From positions 28,077 through 92,076 of the forward strand of contig JBAWZA010000012.1 of the NCBI GenBank assembly GCA_037143335.1: a DNA stretch of 64,000 nt. The letters are read 5' to 3'. Positions 34,711 to 44,431 of this stretch are shown here, in pieces. The notes beneath the pieces are model-generated. The model was not told where the DNA came from, did not search any database, and saw nothing but the letters and a program-made list of their open reading frames with translations. Position numbers and translations under genes: made by a program. The number at the start of each line of letters is the position of its first letter. The first letter of the stretch is position 1. This DNA is from PALSA-1296 sp037143335. Its GTDB lineage: Bacteria; Bacteroidota; Ignavibacteria; Palsa-1295.

Positions 34711-35364
34711 ATGGATAGGACGATTGATCTATCTTTAAAGCTTGATGCGATTACAAAGCGTTACGGTCGCTCCACGATATTTTCTCCTATTTCCGCTGAA
34801 ATACATTCCGCCCAAATCTGCGCTATCACAGGTGCAAATGGCTCAGGCAAATCAACACTCCTCAAAATCATCGCGGGTGTAACCGAACCATCATCAGGTA
34901 GTTCTTCATGGAGTGCCGATAGAAAAATTATTGATTCGCGCAAACTTCAAACCCTGATGGGATTTGCTTCGCCGTACCTCGAACTTTACCACGAACTCAC
35001 AGCCGTCGAGCATCTCCAATTTGTTGCGGAGTTAAAAGGAAAGAGAATTGTATTCGAAGAATGTGTATCTGAACTAACACAATTCGGACTCGAAGAAAAA
35101 ATTGTGCGGAGCGACAGAGCCGTTAAAGCATATAGTTCGGGTATGCAACAGCGCGTTCGCCTCGCGATGGCATTCATGTTGCAACCATCTATTATTCTCT
35201 TGGATGAGCCAAGCTCGAATCTCGACGAAGCTGGAATAGCTATTCTCTCTAAGCGAATCGAAGAATCGCGCGATCGCGGAGCGATAGTAATAATTGCTTC
35301 CAACGATGAAGCCGAAAAAAAATTAGCTTCTTCTTTTATTGATCTGATTCCTGCAGTCAAATAA
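34711..35364 (+). CDS. ABC transporter ATP-binding protein (CcmA-like)
   Basis: A 217-aa ABC ATPase. Walker A is GANGSGKST (41-49), the signature is YSSGMQQRV (~143), and Walker B is SIILLDEPSS. The short length and the sequence ALT-free AIT-x-x-NGSGKSTLL followed by YLELYHELTAVEHL resemble the heme-exporter CcmA group and other small bacterial exporters. No permease gene is adjacent, so its partner and substrate are unknown. ATG 34711 is used in preference to the GTG immediately before it. The stop is followed directly by the tgt ATG with no gap. Confidence 0.85.
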   Translation: MDRTIDLSLKLDAITKRYGRSTIFSPISAEIHSAQICAITGANGSGKSTLLKIIAGVTEPSSGSSSWSADRKIIDSRKLQTLMGFASPYLELYHELTAVEHLQFVAELKGKRIVFEECVSELTQFGLEEKIVRSDRAVKAYSSGMQQRVRLAMAFMLQPSIILLDEPSSNLDEAGIAILSKRIEESRDRGAIVIIASNDEAEKKLASSFIDLIPAVK

Positions 35365-36501
35365 ATGAAATTCACACTCGATCATACCGACACAACGACG
35401 AAGGCACGTGCTGGCACGCTTGTCACAGATCATGGAGAGATACAGACACCTTGTTTCATGCCCGTTGGTACGCTTGCAACGGTGAAGTCGCTCCTGCCAA
35501 GAGATGTGTGGGATAGCGGCGCGCGGATCTGCCTTGCGAATGCTTATCATCTCTACTTGCGCCCGGGCACCGAGATTGTCAAAGAGGCAGGGGGCATTCA
35601 TCGTTTCTCGCATTGGGATGGAAGCATCTTGACGGACTCTGGTGGTTATCAGGTTTTTTCGCTTGCAGGGTTGCGAAAAATTACTGATGAAGGAGTGAAG
35701 TTCAAATCGCATCTTGATGGATCGTCACATTTTTTTACGCCCGAAAAAGTGGTAGAGATCGAGCGCGACTTGGGTCCTGACATCATGATGCCACTTGACG
35801 AGTGCCCACCATCAAATGCTGAGCGCAAGATTGTCGAAGAAGCAGTCACCCGCACCATCGGCTGGGCGGAGCGAGCGATGGAGCATGTTGCCAAGACCGC
35901 ACCGCTTCATGGTTATGCACAAGCGCCGTTCCTCATCGTGCAAGGTGGCGTGCATGAAGATCTCAGGATTGCCTGCGCCGAAAAATTAGTTGCTCTGGAT
36001 TCATTCGGCTACGCCATTGGCGGACTTGCTGTCGGTGAGCCAAACGAAGTGATGTATCACGTCACCAATGTCACCACTGATGTCCTGCCCACAGATAAAC
36101 CCAGATACTTGATGGGTGTTGGGACTCCAGTTGATCTACTTGAATCTATTGCTCGTGGAGTGGATATGTTCGATTGCGTACTCCCAACTCGAAATGCTCG
36201 GAACGGTCAACTCTTTACAGCTAACGGCAAACTCAATATGCGAAATGCAAAGTGGAAAACGGATTTCTCGCAAATTGATAGTAATACAAATTCCTACGCC
36301 TCACAACATTTTACGAAGGCATATTTAGCGCACCTCGTAAACTCCGAAGAGACCCTTGCCCTCACGCTTGCCTCGATGCACAACATCACCTTTTACCAAG
36401 AACTCGTCAAAACCGCTCGCGAGAAAATCATAGCCGGAACCTTCGATTCCTGGAAAACCGAATTCATCGGAAACTATACTACGCCTTCAGAGATTGTTTG
36501 A
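35365..36501 (+). CDS. tgt: Queuine/preQ1 tRNA-ribosyltransferase lacking the zinc cysteines
   Basis: This enzyme exchanges guanine-34 of GUN-anticodon tRNAs for preQ1 on the queuosine pathway. The 378 aa are full length. Active-site motifs are intact: DSGGYQVFSL with D91, VQGGVHEDLR, GGLAVGEP, and DCVLPTRNARNGQLF with nucleophile D270. The usual zinc site C-x-C-x2-C-x(~25)-H is not. The aligned stretch NTNSYASQHFTKAYLAHL puts T308, S310 and S313 where the cysteines should be; only H339 remains. Flanking conserved residues (KAYLAHL, SMHNITFYQ) align well, so this is substitution and not a frameshift. It follows the ABC ATPase gene without a gap. Confidence 0.95.
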   Translation: MKFTLDHTDTTTKARAGTLVTDHGEIQTPCFMPVGTLATVKSLLPRDVWDSGARICLANAYHLYLRPGTEIVKEAGGIHRFSHWDGSILTDSGGYQVFSLAGLRKITDEGVKFKSHLDGSSHFFTPEKVVEIERDLGPDIMMPLDECPPSNAERKIVEEAVTRTIGWAERAMEHVAKTAPLHGYAQAPFLIVQGGVHEDLRIACAEKLVALDSFGYAIGGLAVGEPNEVMYHVTNVTTDVLPTDKPRYLMGVGTPVDLLESIARGVDMFDCVLPTRNARNGQLFTANGKLNMRNAKWKTDFSQIDSNTNSYASQHFTKAYLAHLVNSEETLALTLASMHNITFYQELVKTAREKIIAGTFDSWKTEFIGNYTTPSEIV

Positions 36502-36567
36502 TGGTACGCATTAACGAACATCGAATCCGTAGTTGCTCTAAATTTCTAAAAGTTCTGTATTCAACGA

Positions 36568-38688
36568 GTGAAAGTATTCACAACATATTCAGGATGTCGA
36601 GAGGGAAGTTCAAAGGTTATTCGACTTTCGGTCTATGTATTTGTCTTTTGTCTTTTTTTCTTACACAATCAATGTTTCGCCCAATGGAAGAAATTATTTA
36701 ATTTTGATCACAGTGTAAGAACGATATATTTTAAGGATTTTACTTCTATACCTTTGGATGGATTCATAGGGGATGGTGCAAGTTATACAATGCCAAACTC
36801 TGTTTGGCGAACAACAGACGGTGGTGCTACATGGCATTTAGTAAATTACCCAAAAACTTTCTTTAATCAGTATCCTGAGCCTGTATCTTTTACTTTCAAG
36901 AACTCATTAGAGGGGTGGTTTTTTAGTTGCAGAACAACCGACGGTGGTGACAATTGGACACCTACAAATCAACCACCAATTCAAGGTGATGACATTGCTT
37001 ATGTTAAAGCTTCAGACATGGTGATATATGTATACCCAGCGAATAGCAACTATTTTATTGCAAATGACGGAATGAACTTCACTGAGCAAACGATCCCTGG
37101 ATATACTTCCGCCGGTGCCAACGTTAGTATTACTTTCTCGGATTCATTCCATGGCATCATAGTACATTCCGGGACATATATTGCTTATACAGATGATGGT
37201 GGTCTATCTTGGAAGGTTTCCCAATTTATTTTTAGTGAGATGTGGCAACCTGTTGGAATTTCAGGCACAGAAACTTTTTTTGGAATCAGCGAAGATGGTG
37301 GGGCTACACCTTCTAATACTGGGCAAGTTATTCGCTCAATTGATGGAGGGAAAACCTGGCTTAGACTTTACAAATATCCTAATACTCAAAGCCAATGTCT
37401 CACTGGCGCGATACAATACGGTTGGGACATGAATCTTTTTTTTCAGACTACACTCGATGGCAGTGAGGGTGTCATGACCTCATCTGATAGTGGTATTACC
37501 TTTCATTCTATTTGTGGACCAGTCAATAGGGTTGATACTCGTTTCTATGTCCGCGATACCTTCATCTATGCGGGCGATAAATACGGCGGCCTTTGGCTAA
37601 ATACAACTGGCATCGGCTCGAACTCAACACCTCAGCTTTCTACTTTATCAATTTCCGCCCCACCACTCCTGCTATGCGAGAATTTTGACTCCGCCCTCAC
37701 CTTTACATTTTTCGATTCGTGTAATAATATTCAAGCGAAGCTCTTGAGTGCGGTGATGACTGGTTCTCCGAGTTTTACGTTTTCATCGGCATCGGCTATT
37801 CCTCGGACGATTCATCCTGAAGATTCGCTCGTGATTTCGTATGATCCACAAAGCTCTTTGCCTGATACCGCCGAGCTTCATCTGAGATTTCATCTTGGCT
37901 GGAAAGATTTCGATACCACCATCCACCTTTTTGGCGCAGGGAGAATTCCGAAGGAGAATGTTCGCTTCGTTGCATCATCACCGACCTACTCTGCCATCGC
38001 TGGGCAAGGCGTGAGCGTGAGTTACGCGTCAGATAAAAATATCTCAGCTCGAAATTTGGATAGCATTTCATTCGATCTCATCTTTGATGGAGATGTACTT
38101 GATTACCAAACGATCTCTACATCGATTGTTGGCGCGAGTGTGACGTTTGTAACAGCACCCATCCCACTCATCGGCAAGTAGAAGTTGTCGGCTGTGATTC
38201 GCGGCGCGAACATGACGCTCGATTCGCTCAAACCAATAGCACAACTTGGCTTCCGCGCAATGGTTGCGAAGTCCATGCAAACTCCGATCACCATGACCAA
38301 CCTCAAGCTCAATGGTGGCGATGCTGATTATGCGAACTGCATTCTCTCGGCGGACACCGCAACAACGTCATTCAACCTTCTTGCACAGTGCGGCGATAGC
38401 ACACTTTCAAAATTTATGAACGGTATCCTCCCACTACGAATAATTTCACTCCGTCCGAATCCTGTGCAAGATGAAGTGATCGTGGAGATCGAATCACCGA
38501 CGAAGCGCGAGGCTACTGTAGAGATATATGATGCCTTGGGTGCGAAAATATCGTCATTCCAACATCAGATTTCTTCTGGAAATAATTCACTCCACCTCTC
38601 GACAAGGGATCTATCGTCTGGGGTCTATCAGATTCGGATTAAGGGTGAAGTAGGTGATAGTGGTACGAGATTTGTGAAGAGTCGGTAG
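36568..38688 (+). pseudogene. T9SS BNR-repeat protein gene split by one in-frame TAG
   Basis: A GTG start at 36568 opens a signal peptide (YVFVFCLFFLHNQCFAQ). Ycf48/BNR-like repeats follow (RTTDGGATWH, TTDGGDNWT, DDGGLSWKV, SIDGGKTWLRL), then a choice-of-anchor-like stretch and a cohesin-like domain. Translation stops at TAG 38179-38181 after 537 codons. Reading the same frame onwards from 38182 gives 168 more residues. They complete the cohesin-like domain (KLSAVIRG ... LAQLGFRAM-type strands) and end in a normal T9SS domain (SLRPNPVQDE ... SSGVYQIRIKG). Either the gene is decaying, or this is a sequence error. The truncated product would be exported to the periplasm but not secreted. Confidence 0.8.
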
Positions 38689-38803
38689 CGAGTCGCGAAA
38701 TATCAATTATCTATTTTTGGTAATTCGCTCCCATATAAGTAGCCCAACACTAAAAGAATGAACTTTTGAGCGCTGTCCGAAGTTGAATCAGCCCCGAAAT
38801 ACT

Positions 38804-38890
38804 GGAGAGGTGGCAGAGTGGTCGAATGCGGCGGTCTCGAAAACCGTTAAACCCGCAAGGGTTTCGAGAGTTCGAATCTCTCCCTCTCCG
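38804..38890 (+). tRNA. tRNA-Ser (CGA anticodon)
   Basis: An 87-nt class II tRNA. Acceptor strands GGAGAGG and CCTCTCC pair perfectly. The anticodon loop CTCGAAA carries CGA. The long variable arm ACCCGCAAGGGT forms its own stem, and the T arm reads AGTTCGAATCT. The discriminator is G, as in tRNA-Ser. CCA is not encoded. Confidence 0.97.
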
Positions 38891-38960
38891 CAACTAAATA
38901 AAAATGGATTTCGTTTTTTAACCTCACCCATCACAACAAACATTTAATTTACTATCACCA

Positions 38961-39659
38961 ATGGAAACCTACCTCAAAAGCAATTCTGATGAAAATGAAT
39001 CATTGGACCAATCAGAATTAATGGAAATCACCAGCGCCGCCGAAGGCATGACACAACACTTTGCCTCCACGACAGATGTACTCAAGGCTGAACTTGAGCG
39101 CGTCAGTACAGCAATTGATACCTGGGAGCGCTTGGCGCCGAAATTATATTTCATGAAGAAGCGCTTGATCGTTATTCATGATATTCTTTCAGGCAAGAGA
39201 GATATTGAGTCAATTGTTGCACCTCCTCAAGCTGAAGAGAAAAGTGACAAGAAGAAACGTGGACCAAAGAAAGGCTCGAATAAAGTATTTATTCGCCGCA
39301 AATCAGATATTTTGACTGATGCCGTGATCGAGAAGATTAAGGAATTTATTGCTCGCGATGAAGACTATCATAAGTCAAAAGAAATCTACGCATACTTAAT
39401 TGACAACAATTTAATCCCACCATACGATGGCAAGACACCCGACAGAATGTTCGCGATCTCTTTGGCTCGCGTTGATCAAGATTTAATTAAGTACAACAAT
39501 CATTTCTCCATCATGGCTTGGGGACTTCCAGATTTCGGTACGCCCGAACATGCACGTCGCAAAGCGCTCAAAAATTCTGCTAAAGGTAGAGAAGGCACAC
39601 GTGTCTCATCTTACGGCAGAGAAAAGCATGAGATGTCCGACGTAGCTGTTGGTGTGTAA
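38961..39659 (+). CDS. Putative DNA-binding protein with winged-helix-like C-terminus
   Basis: The 232-aa protein matches no family that I can name with certainty. An acidic N-terminus leads into a predicted coiled coil (TDVLKAELERVSTAIDTW, ~40-75). A basic, AT-hook-like patch KKKRGPKKGSNK follows (~108-119). Next comes a compact domain of about 80 residues: DAVIEKIKEFIARDEDYHKS, then KEIYAYLIDNNLIPP and a terminal FSIMAWGLPDFG. That helix-helix-helix-wing pattern with a final W-G-L resembles HARE-HTH/RpoE-delta-type winged helices. I infer a nucleoid or regulatory role. It stands alone after tRNA-Ser and converges with the subtilase gene. Confidence 0.6.
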   Translation: METYLKSNSDENESLDQSELMEITSAAEGMTQHFASTTDVLKAELERVSTAIDTWERLAPKLYFMKKRLIVIHDILSGKRDIESIVAPPQAEEKSDKKKRGPKKGSNKVFIRRKSDILTDAVIEKIKEFIARDEDYHKSKEIYAYLIDNNLIPPYDGKTPDRMFAISLARVDQDLIKYNNHFSIMAWGLPDFGTPEHARRKALKNSAKGREGTRVSSYGREKHEMSDVAVGV

Positions 39660-39670
39660 GAGATTACTTC

Positions 39671-42600
39671 TTATTTATTCTTAATGATGACGAATTTGGA
39701 TTCATTAGGCTTCACGGAATTACCGTGATCATCTTTTCCAGTAACATGATACCAATACACTCCGGAAGGGACAGCCCTTCCGGAGTCGTCGTTTAAATCC
39801 CAAGTTACTCCTCCAGTCCTATCCGATGTTTTGATACGATTGATGAATCGATTATCAAGCGTATAAATTGCGATCTCGGCTTCGGCAGTGAGCCGAGCAA
39901 ATGTCATCGTATTATCCGAAGTGGTCACCGGATTAGGATAGACCATTATGTGATCGAGGTCTGGTTCAGTCAGCGTTTCTCCTGCACAATTACCAGTAGT
40001 GGCTTCGAGCAAGATGTGTTGCTCCGCCGTAATATCCTTAACGCAGAGTACAAACGGCGTACCGAGTGCGGATATGATCGTACCTGAAGTGAGGGTGAGT
40101 GTCACTGCATTTGGATTCCCAACGACTCGTTCGACATAGCCAATTTTTCCGAATGGAAAGAGTGTGTAGTGGCTTGGGTCAAGCGCATTATCATCAGGGA
40201 GGAGGTTGAACTCAACAAATATCGTCGTCGTCCCTTCGAATTTCCAACGCGTAATATAAAATTCTTCTGCTGTAAGTATAGCATCCGATTTCCACGATAT
40301 TTTTTCTGAATCATCAAATGGCGAATTCCATTTGTCGCGAACTGCGAATGAAGAAACCGAAACATGATGCGTAGAAAGCGGAAAGAGTGGGAGTTGCGCG
40401 GTTAGAATGATCGCCGAATCAGATGCGACGATAGCAGACGTGAGGAAAATGGAATCATCAATGACGAAAGCTCCTCCATCAAGTACTTCCGTTGACATCG
40501 GCTCAGATGTGCGAAGCGTCACTTTAGAATCTAGCGACTGCGCACTCAGAAGATGCGGCTTTGGATGCACATGTGCGAATTCTCCGAACGATGGATTGCT
40601 GAGTGCAATATTATTTGATTCATCATACGCTTGCACTGCGTAGATATAGTTCGAATCATTAAATACTGTTGTATCGGAGTAGTTTGGATTCTTGGTGGAA
40701 TCAAGTGGAATATAGAATGCACCCTTCGTTGCCGCGGCGCGAAGGATATAATATTCAGTCGCGCCATTTATTTTTCCCCAGGTGATGTCAACTCGGTTCG
40801 TGTCTCGAGGCACGACTTCTAGTCCGCTCGGAGCTGTTGTTTGATCAACGAAGGCATCGGTATATTCAAAAAAGTGAAGGGAGTCTCCGGTGTTAAAACC
40901 AAATTCGCGTTTGCCGTTTCCGTCAAAATCAAATGCGATTGCGCCACGCGGGGAGTTTGATAAAGGGTAGTGCCAAACCGGTTTCATCGTCTTCGATGAG
41001 GCATCGAACTGAAGTAAATAAAAATTCGGGAAGAGAGAGAGAATGAGGTTGTCGCCACTATTTCCCGTTACATTTTTGATTGCTGCGATACTTGCTCTGT
41101 ACGGAAGCAGAGATCGCGCCAAATAGAAGTGATCAACATAAACCGTTTTGAACGTTGCATCACCATTTCCAAGCATCACTTTCACCGTCCAATACGATGC
41201 GGCGTACTCATTATCTGAATTCGGATCGTACGGTGTATGATACGCCAAGGCAATATCGGTTTTCCCATCAGCATTAAAATCACCACTCGTCACTAGTCTG
41301 CCTTCGGTTTCGCCGTCATTTACATCTTGAAAAATTGTTGTGGAATGATTCGGAGTAGATTGATCATACTGGAATGCAAGAATATCAGCATCGCCATCAG
41401 CGGTAATTATCTCCGGCTTTCCATCACCATTTATATCAGCAAATCGTGCATCAGGCTCATTGAAATTATTTTGCAAGTAGTGCGGGGCAGGCGGGGAAGT
41501 GTCGCGGAGCGTAGCAATTTGCGTTGCCGATGTTCCTGATAGTTTGTAGATTTTGAATGCAAGCTCGTTCGATGCAATCGTGTCCTCGACAACCAATTCC
41601 TGTTTTCCATCTCCGTCAATATCAGTTAGACCTACTGCTAATGAGCGTGAACCCGCAGCATTTGAATTGATGATGTCGCCGAGGAGCGAATGTGAAGTAT
41701 TTTGCTTATAGAGCAGATACGAATGCCCTGATTGCAAAAGTAATTCTGGTTTATTATCGCCTGTAGTATTACCGATGCTTCTCGGAATCCAGGGCGTAGT
41801 GAGAGAATCAACAAGTGTAAACCTGCGATTCTTCTTATCGAATGTAAAAATATTTAGTGGACCAAAATTTGTGCCATCTGGAAAAACATTTTCGACGACC
41901 TGATCTCCATTTGAGGTTGGTAGAACCGTATCCAACACATATCCCGTTGGCAGTGCATAGTTTTTTTCGACGAAGCCTTGTTCATTCACTGTTTCAGGAG
42001 TTATTATCCCACTCAGATTTATCGTTGCCGAATCACCTGATTGTGTGTAAGCAATTAGTTCTAGCTCAAGAGGTGTTGAAATCGGTGCATCCTCGTTTGT
42101 TAGAAGGATATTATGCTCCTTCGTAATCCTGTCATCCTTTTTTGTCTTCCAATCAGAAACTCCTTGGGGTTTGAAGTACAGAGTAGTACTTGTGAGGGTA
42201 TCTGTGGTAGCATCAATGAGCAAACCTCTTTTTTCATTTACATAAATCGGAATGACAGCTGAGGAAGTAAATTGTGGGGCTGATGAAAATAAATGGATAG
42301 TGATATTTTCAACGATCGTATGCTCTCCACTCGTATTGACACTAAGCGTTATGACATAGGAGCCGTTCGCGAAGTTTTTTGTATCCCACACAGCGAGCGT
42401 ATCATTTAATTTTTGAGAATCGCTTGTAATCAACTTAGTAATTGTTGGATTCTGTAATCTTGTATCAGATTTAGTTACGGTTACCTCGAATGATTTGAAG
42501 AGTGCGGAAATACTTGAACCAATAACTACAACCTTCGCACCGACATGAAATGCTCTGTTCTGGTTTGGTGACTCAATTTTTATCGCTGAACTGCCGATGT

Positions 42601-44014
42601 ATTTCAATGCCGCAAGCGCATCGATTCTTCCATTCCCTTCGTATGGTCCATAGCCAAGAGGATCCAAGTTCTTCGCAGTTGATTCGAGAATCGAACGAAT
42701 CTCAGTACCAGTCAAACTTGGATCATGCGCAAGCATCAAGCCCGCAACGGCAGCGGCAGCTGGTGAGCTAAAACTTGTGCCTTGAATAAATTTGTAACCA
42801 TTTGCTCCGCTCAAGGTCATAATATGTTCAGATGGAGCGATAATATCCATTCCCGATCCATGCGTGGAAGTACTTACTTCACTTTCTGAAACATTATCAC
42901 TTGCAAGCACAGAACCGCCTACCGAAATACATTCATCAAAATCCGAAGGATAGTGGGGAAGCGTAGAACCATCATTACCGCTTGATGCGAAAATGATAAC
43001 GCCTTTACTCACGGCATATCGTATCGCATCGCGCTGAAGAAGTGAGGGGATATAATCACCGAAGGAGAGATTCAAGATTCGCACGTTATTCTCCGCTGCA
43101 TAAACTATCGCTGAGGCGATGTCGTCGTCCTCAGCATTACCTGTTGCATCGAACGCACGTAGTGCAACGAGTCTGCACTTCGGTGCGATGCCAGCGACGC
43201 CGATTGCATTATTTGCTTTCGCTGCGATTACTCCTGCAACTGCAGTGCCATGCGAGTGATCGTTCTCATCAACAGGAATCGGATCACGATCTTTGGCATC
43301 GCCAAAATTTATAGAACTCTGATCTACGAAGTCATACCCAATCACATCATCAACGTAGCCATTGCCATCATTATCTATTCCATCGAGATCGCCTTTGACT
43401 AAGTGACCGTAGGCATCCATGCGAGTTTCCGTCGAAGGCCAGGCATCGAAAAGACCATTACGATTTATATCTTCGCTCGGATTCACTGCGAATTGTCCGA
43501 GAAGATCGGGGTGATCCCACTCTACACCAGTGTCAATAAATCCGATTTGAATCGCAGTATCACCTTGCGTTATCTGCCATGCTTCCGGTACATGCATCAC
43601 ACGGTGTGCCCACTGCTCGGAGTAGAGCGAATCGTTCGGCTTTGGCGCAGCGTCTACATGATAGATATAATTTGGCTCTGCGAATTCAATTTCGGCAAAC
43701 TGTGTGAGAGTCTCAAAAATTTGTTGGATGTCAATGCCATCGTAAATCGGAATGATAATAATTCGTGCTAAGTCGGAAGAAGAGGATCGGACGCTTTGCA
43801 GATTTGAAGCCGAAGTCTTTTCAAAAATACGTTTAGCGTTTGAGATAGAAACCGATGAAATCTTCGAAAGAAATTTTTGTAGCGATGAACTTGGCTTTGC
43901 CAATGTCTCAACCGATTTGACCTTTACCACGAGTTCGCGGCTATACCTCGGCTGGCCGTGAACACTGGTGATGCCTATCAACAGGCACATAAAAACAAGA
44001 TAGTAGATTTTCAC
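39671..44014 (-). CDS. Secreted subtilisin-like serine protease (S8) with FG-GAP-like repeats and T9SS domain
   Basis: A 1447-aa exported protease. A GTG start at 44014 gives the signal peptide YYLVFMCLLIGITSVHGQ. A propeptide runs to ~120. The catalytic triad is D161 in FIDTGVEWDHPD, H255 in HSHGTAVAG and S414 in GTSFSSPAAAA. A calcium-loop-like insertion DGIDNDGNGYVDD lies at 211-223. Four or more FG-GAP/VCBS-type motifs (DIDGDGKQELV, DINGDGKPEI, DFNADGKTDIA) predict a beta-propeller, followed by a fibronectin-like part (TNRVDITWGKINGATEYYI). The C-terminus (VYPNPVTTSDNT ... VPSGVYWYHV) is a T9SS domain. The frame continues 20 codons upstream to a GTG at 44074, but those codons do not add to the signal peptide. 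Its role is probably extracellular protein degradation. Confidence 0.92.
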   Translation of the reverse strand: MKIYYLVFMCLLIGITSVHGQPRYSRELVVKVKSVETLAKPSSSLQKFLSKISSVSISNAKRIFEKTSASNLQSVRSSSSDLARIIIIPIYDGIDIQQIFETLTQFAEIEFAEPNYIYHVDAAPKPNDSLYSEQWAHRVMHVPEAWQITQGDTAIQIGFIDTGVEWDHPDLLGQFAVNPSEDINRNGLFDAWPSTETRMDAYGHLVKGDLDGIDNDGNGYVDDVIGYDFVDQSSINFGDAKDRDPIPVDENDHSHGTAVAGVIAAKANNAIGVAGIAPKCRLVALRAFDATGNAEDDDIASAIVYAAENNVRILNLSFGDYIPSLLQRDAIRYAVSKGVIIFASSGNDGSTLPHYPSDFDECISVGGSVLASDNVSESEVSTSTHGSGMDIIAPSEHIMTLSGANGYKFIQGTSFSSPAAAAVAGLMLAHDPSLTGTEIRSILESTAKNLDPLGYGPYEGNGRIDALAALKYIGSSAIKIESPNQNRAFHVGAKVVVIGSSISALFKSFEVTVTKSDTRLQNPTITKLITSDSQKLNDTLAVWDTKNFANGSYVITLSVNTSGEHTIVENITIHLFSSAPQFTSSAVIPIYVNEKRGLLIDATTDTLTSTTLYFKPQGVSDWKTKKDDRITKEHNILLTNEDAPISTPLELELIAYTQSGDSATINLSGIITPETVNEQGFVEKNYALPTGYVLDTVLPTSNGDQVVENVFPDGTNFGPLNIFTFDKKNRRFTLVDSLTTPWIPRSIGNTTGDNKPELLLQSGHSYLLYKQNTSHSLLGDIINSNAAGSRSLAVGLTDIDGDGKQELVVEDTIASNELAFKIYKLSGTSATQIATLRDTSPPAPHYLQNNFNEPDARFADINGDGKPEIITADGDADILAFQYDQSTPNHSTTIFQDVNDGETEGRLVTSGDFNADGKTDIALAYHTPYDPNSDNEYAASYWTVKVMLGNGDATFKTVYVDHFYLARSLLPYRASIAAIKNVTGNSGDNLILSLFPNFYLLQFDASSKTMKPVWHYPLSNSPRGAIAFDFDGNGKREFGFNTGDSLHFFEYTDAFVDQTTAPSGLEVVPRDTNRVDITWGKINGATEYYILRAAATKGAFYIPLDSTKNPNYSDTTVFNDSNYIYAVQAYDESNNIALSNPSFGEFAHVHPKPHLLSAQSLDSKVTLRTSEPMSTEVLDGGAFVIDDSIFLTSAIVASDSAIILTAQLPLFPLSTHHVSVSSFAVRDKWNSPFDDSEKISWKSDAILTAEEFYITRWKFEGTTTIFVEFNLLPDDNALDPSHYTLFPFGKIGYVERVVGNPNAVTLTLTSGTIISALGTPFVLCVKDITAEQHILLEATTGNCAGETLTEPDLDHIMVYPNPVTTSDNTMTFARLTAEAEIAIYTLDNRFINRIKTSDRTGGVTWDLNDDSGRAVPSGVYWYHVTGKDDHGNSVKPNESKFVIIKNK
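39759..39786. repeat. Perfect 12-bp hairpin inside the protease T9SS-domain codons
   Basis: ACTCCGGAAGGG (39759-39770), loop ACAG, then CCCTTCCGGAGT (39775-39786). The arms are exact complements. They arise from codons for SGRAVPSG in the sorting domain. No T-run follows on either strand, so a terminator is unlikely; mRNA stability or chance are the alternatives. Confidence 0.6.
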
Positions 44015-44140
44015 GCTTTGAAAACGAACAAACGAAAGTTGACGTTCGGTAAACGGTGGGTAAAAAGCAATCACATCTGTATAATCTTCTACAGATGTCT
44101 CTGTGAGGTTATAGAAGTTCGAGGGAGTATCAAATGGGAT

Positions 44141-44431
44141 TTATTTTCTGTCAATCCAGTAGTTTGGTTCTCGTGATTGGTGCATCACAGCAATCACCTC
44201 AATAAATTCTTCCTGAGGCGAGTATATGAAGGTGTATGGGAATCCTTGCAAGGGAAATTTTCTTAGTTCTGGAAATTCTTCATAGCCAATATGAGGAAAT
44301 TGTTGTAAGATTTCTTCGACTCTTTCTACCTCATCAATAAATTCTCTTGCTGCTTTCGAGCTGTTTGTCAAATAATATTCAACTGCTTCAGTGTATTCTT
44401 CAAATGAGATTTGGTTGTATCTGAGTTTCAT
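44141..44431 (-). CDS. ParE/RelE-family toxin
   Basis: A 96-aa protein with the ParE/RelE toxin pattern: an N-terminal helix pair (FEEYTEAVEYYLTNSSKAAREF), EEILQQFPHIGYEE, then strands FPLQGFPYTFIY and IEVIAVMHQSREPNYW. The last segment is the usual ParE C-terminus (V-A-V-x-H-x-x-R-x-P-x-Y-W). ParE toxins poison gyrase and RelE toxins cleave mRNA; this sequence looks closer to ParE. It overlaps the upstream antitoxin gene by 4 nt (ATGA), the standard antitoxin-toxin arrangement. Confidence 0.88.
   Translation of the reverse strand: MKLRYNQISFEEYTEAVEYYLTNSSKAAREFIDEVERVEEILQQFPHIGYEEFPELRKFPLQGFPYTFIYSPQEEFIEVIAVMHQSREPNYWIDRK

Noticed and set aside
38179..38181. TAG as a recoded sense codon
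   Set aside because: TAG ends intact genes in this window (sdhA, nuoH, the CDF gene), and no suppressor tRNA with anticodon CTA is visible, so recoding is unlikely; decay or sequence error is simpler.
38804..38890. tRNA-Ser as an integration site of a genomic island
   Set aside because: No integrase, attachment-site duplication of the tRNA 3' end, or phage genes are seen downstream.
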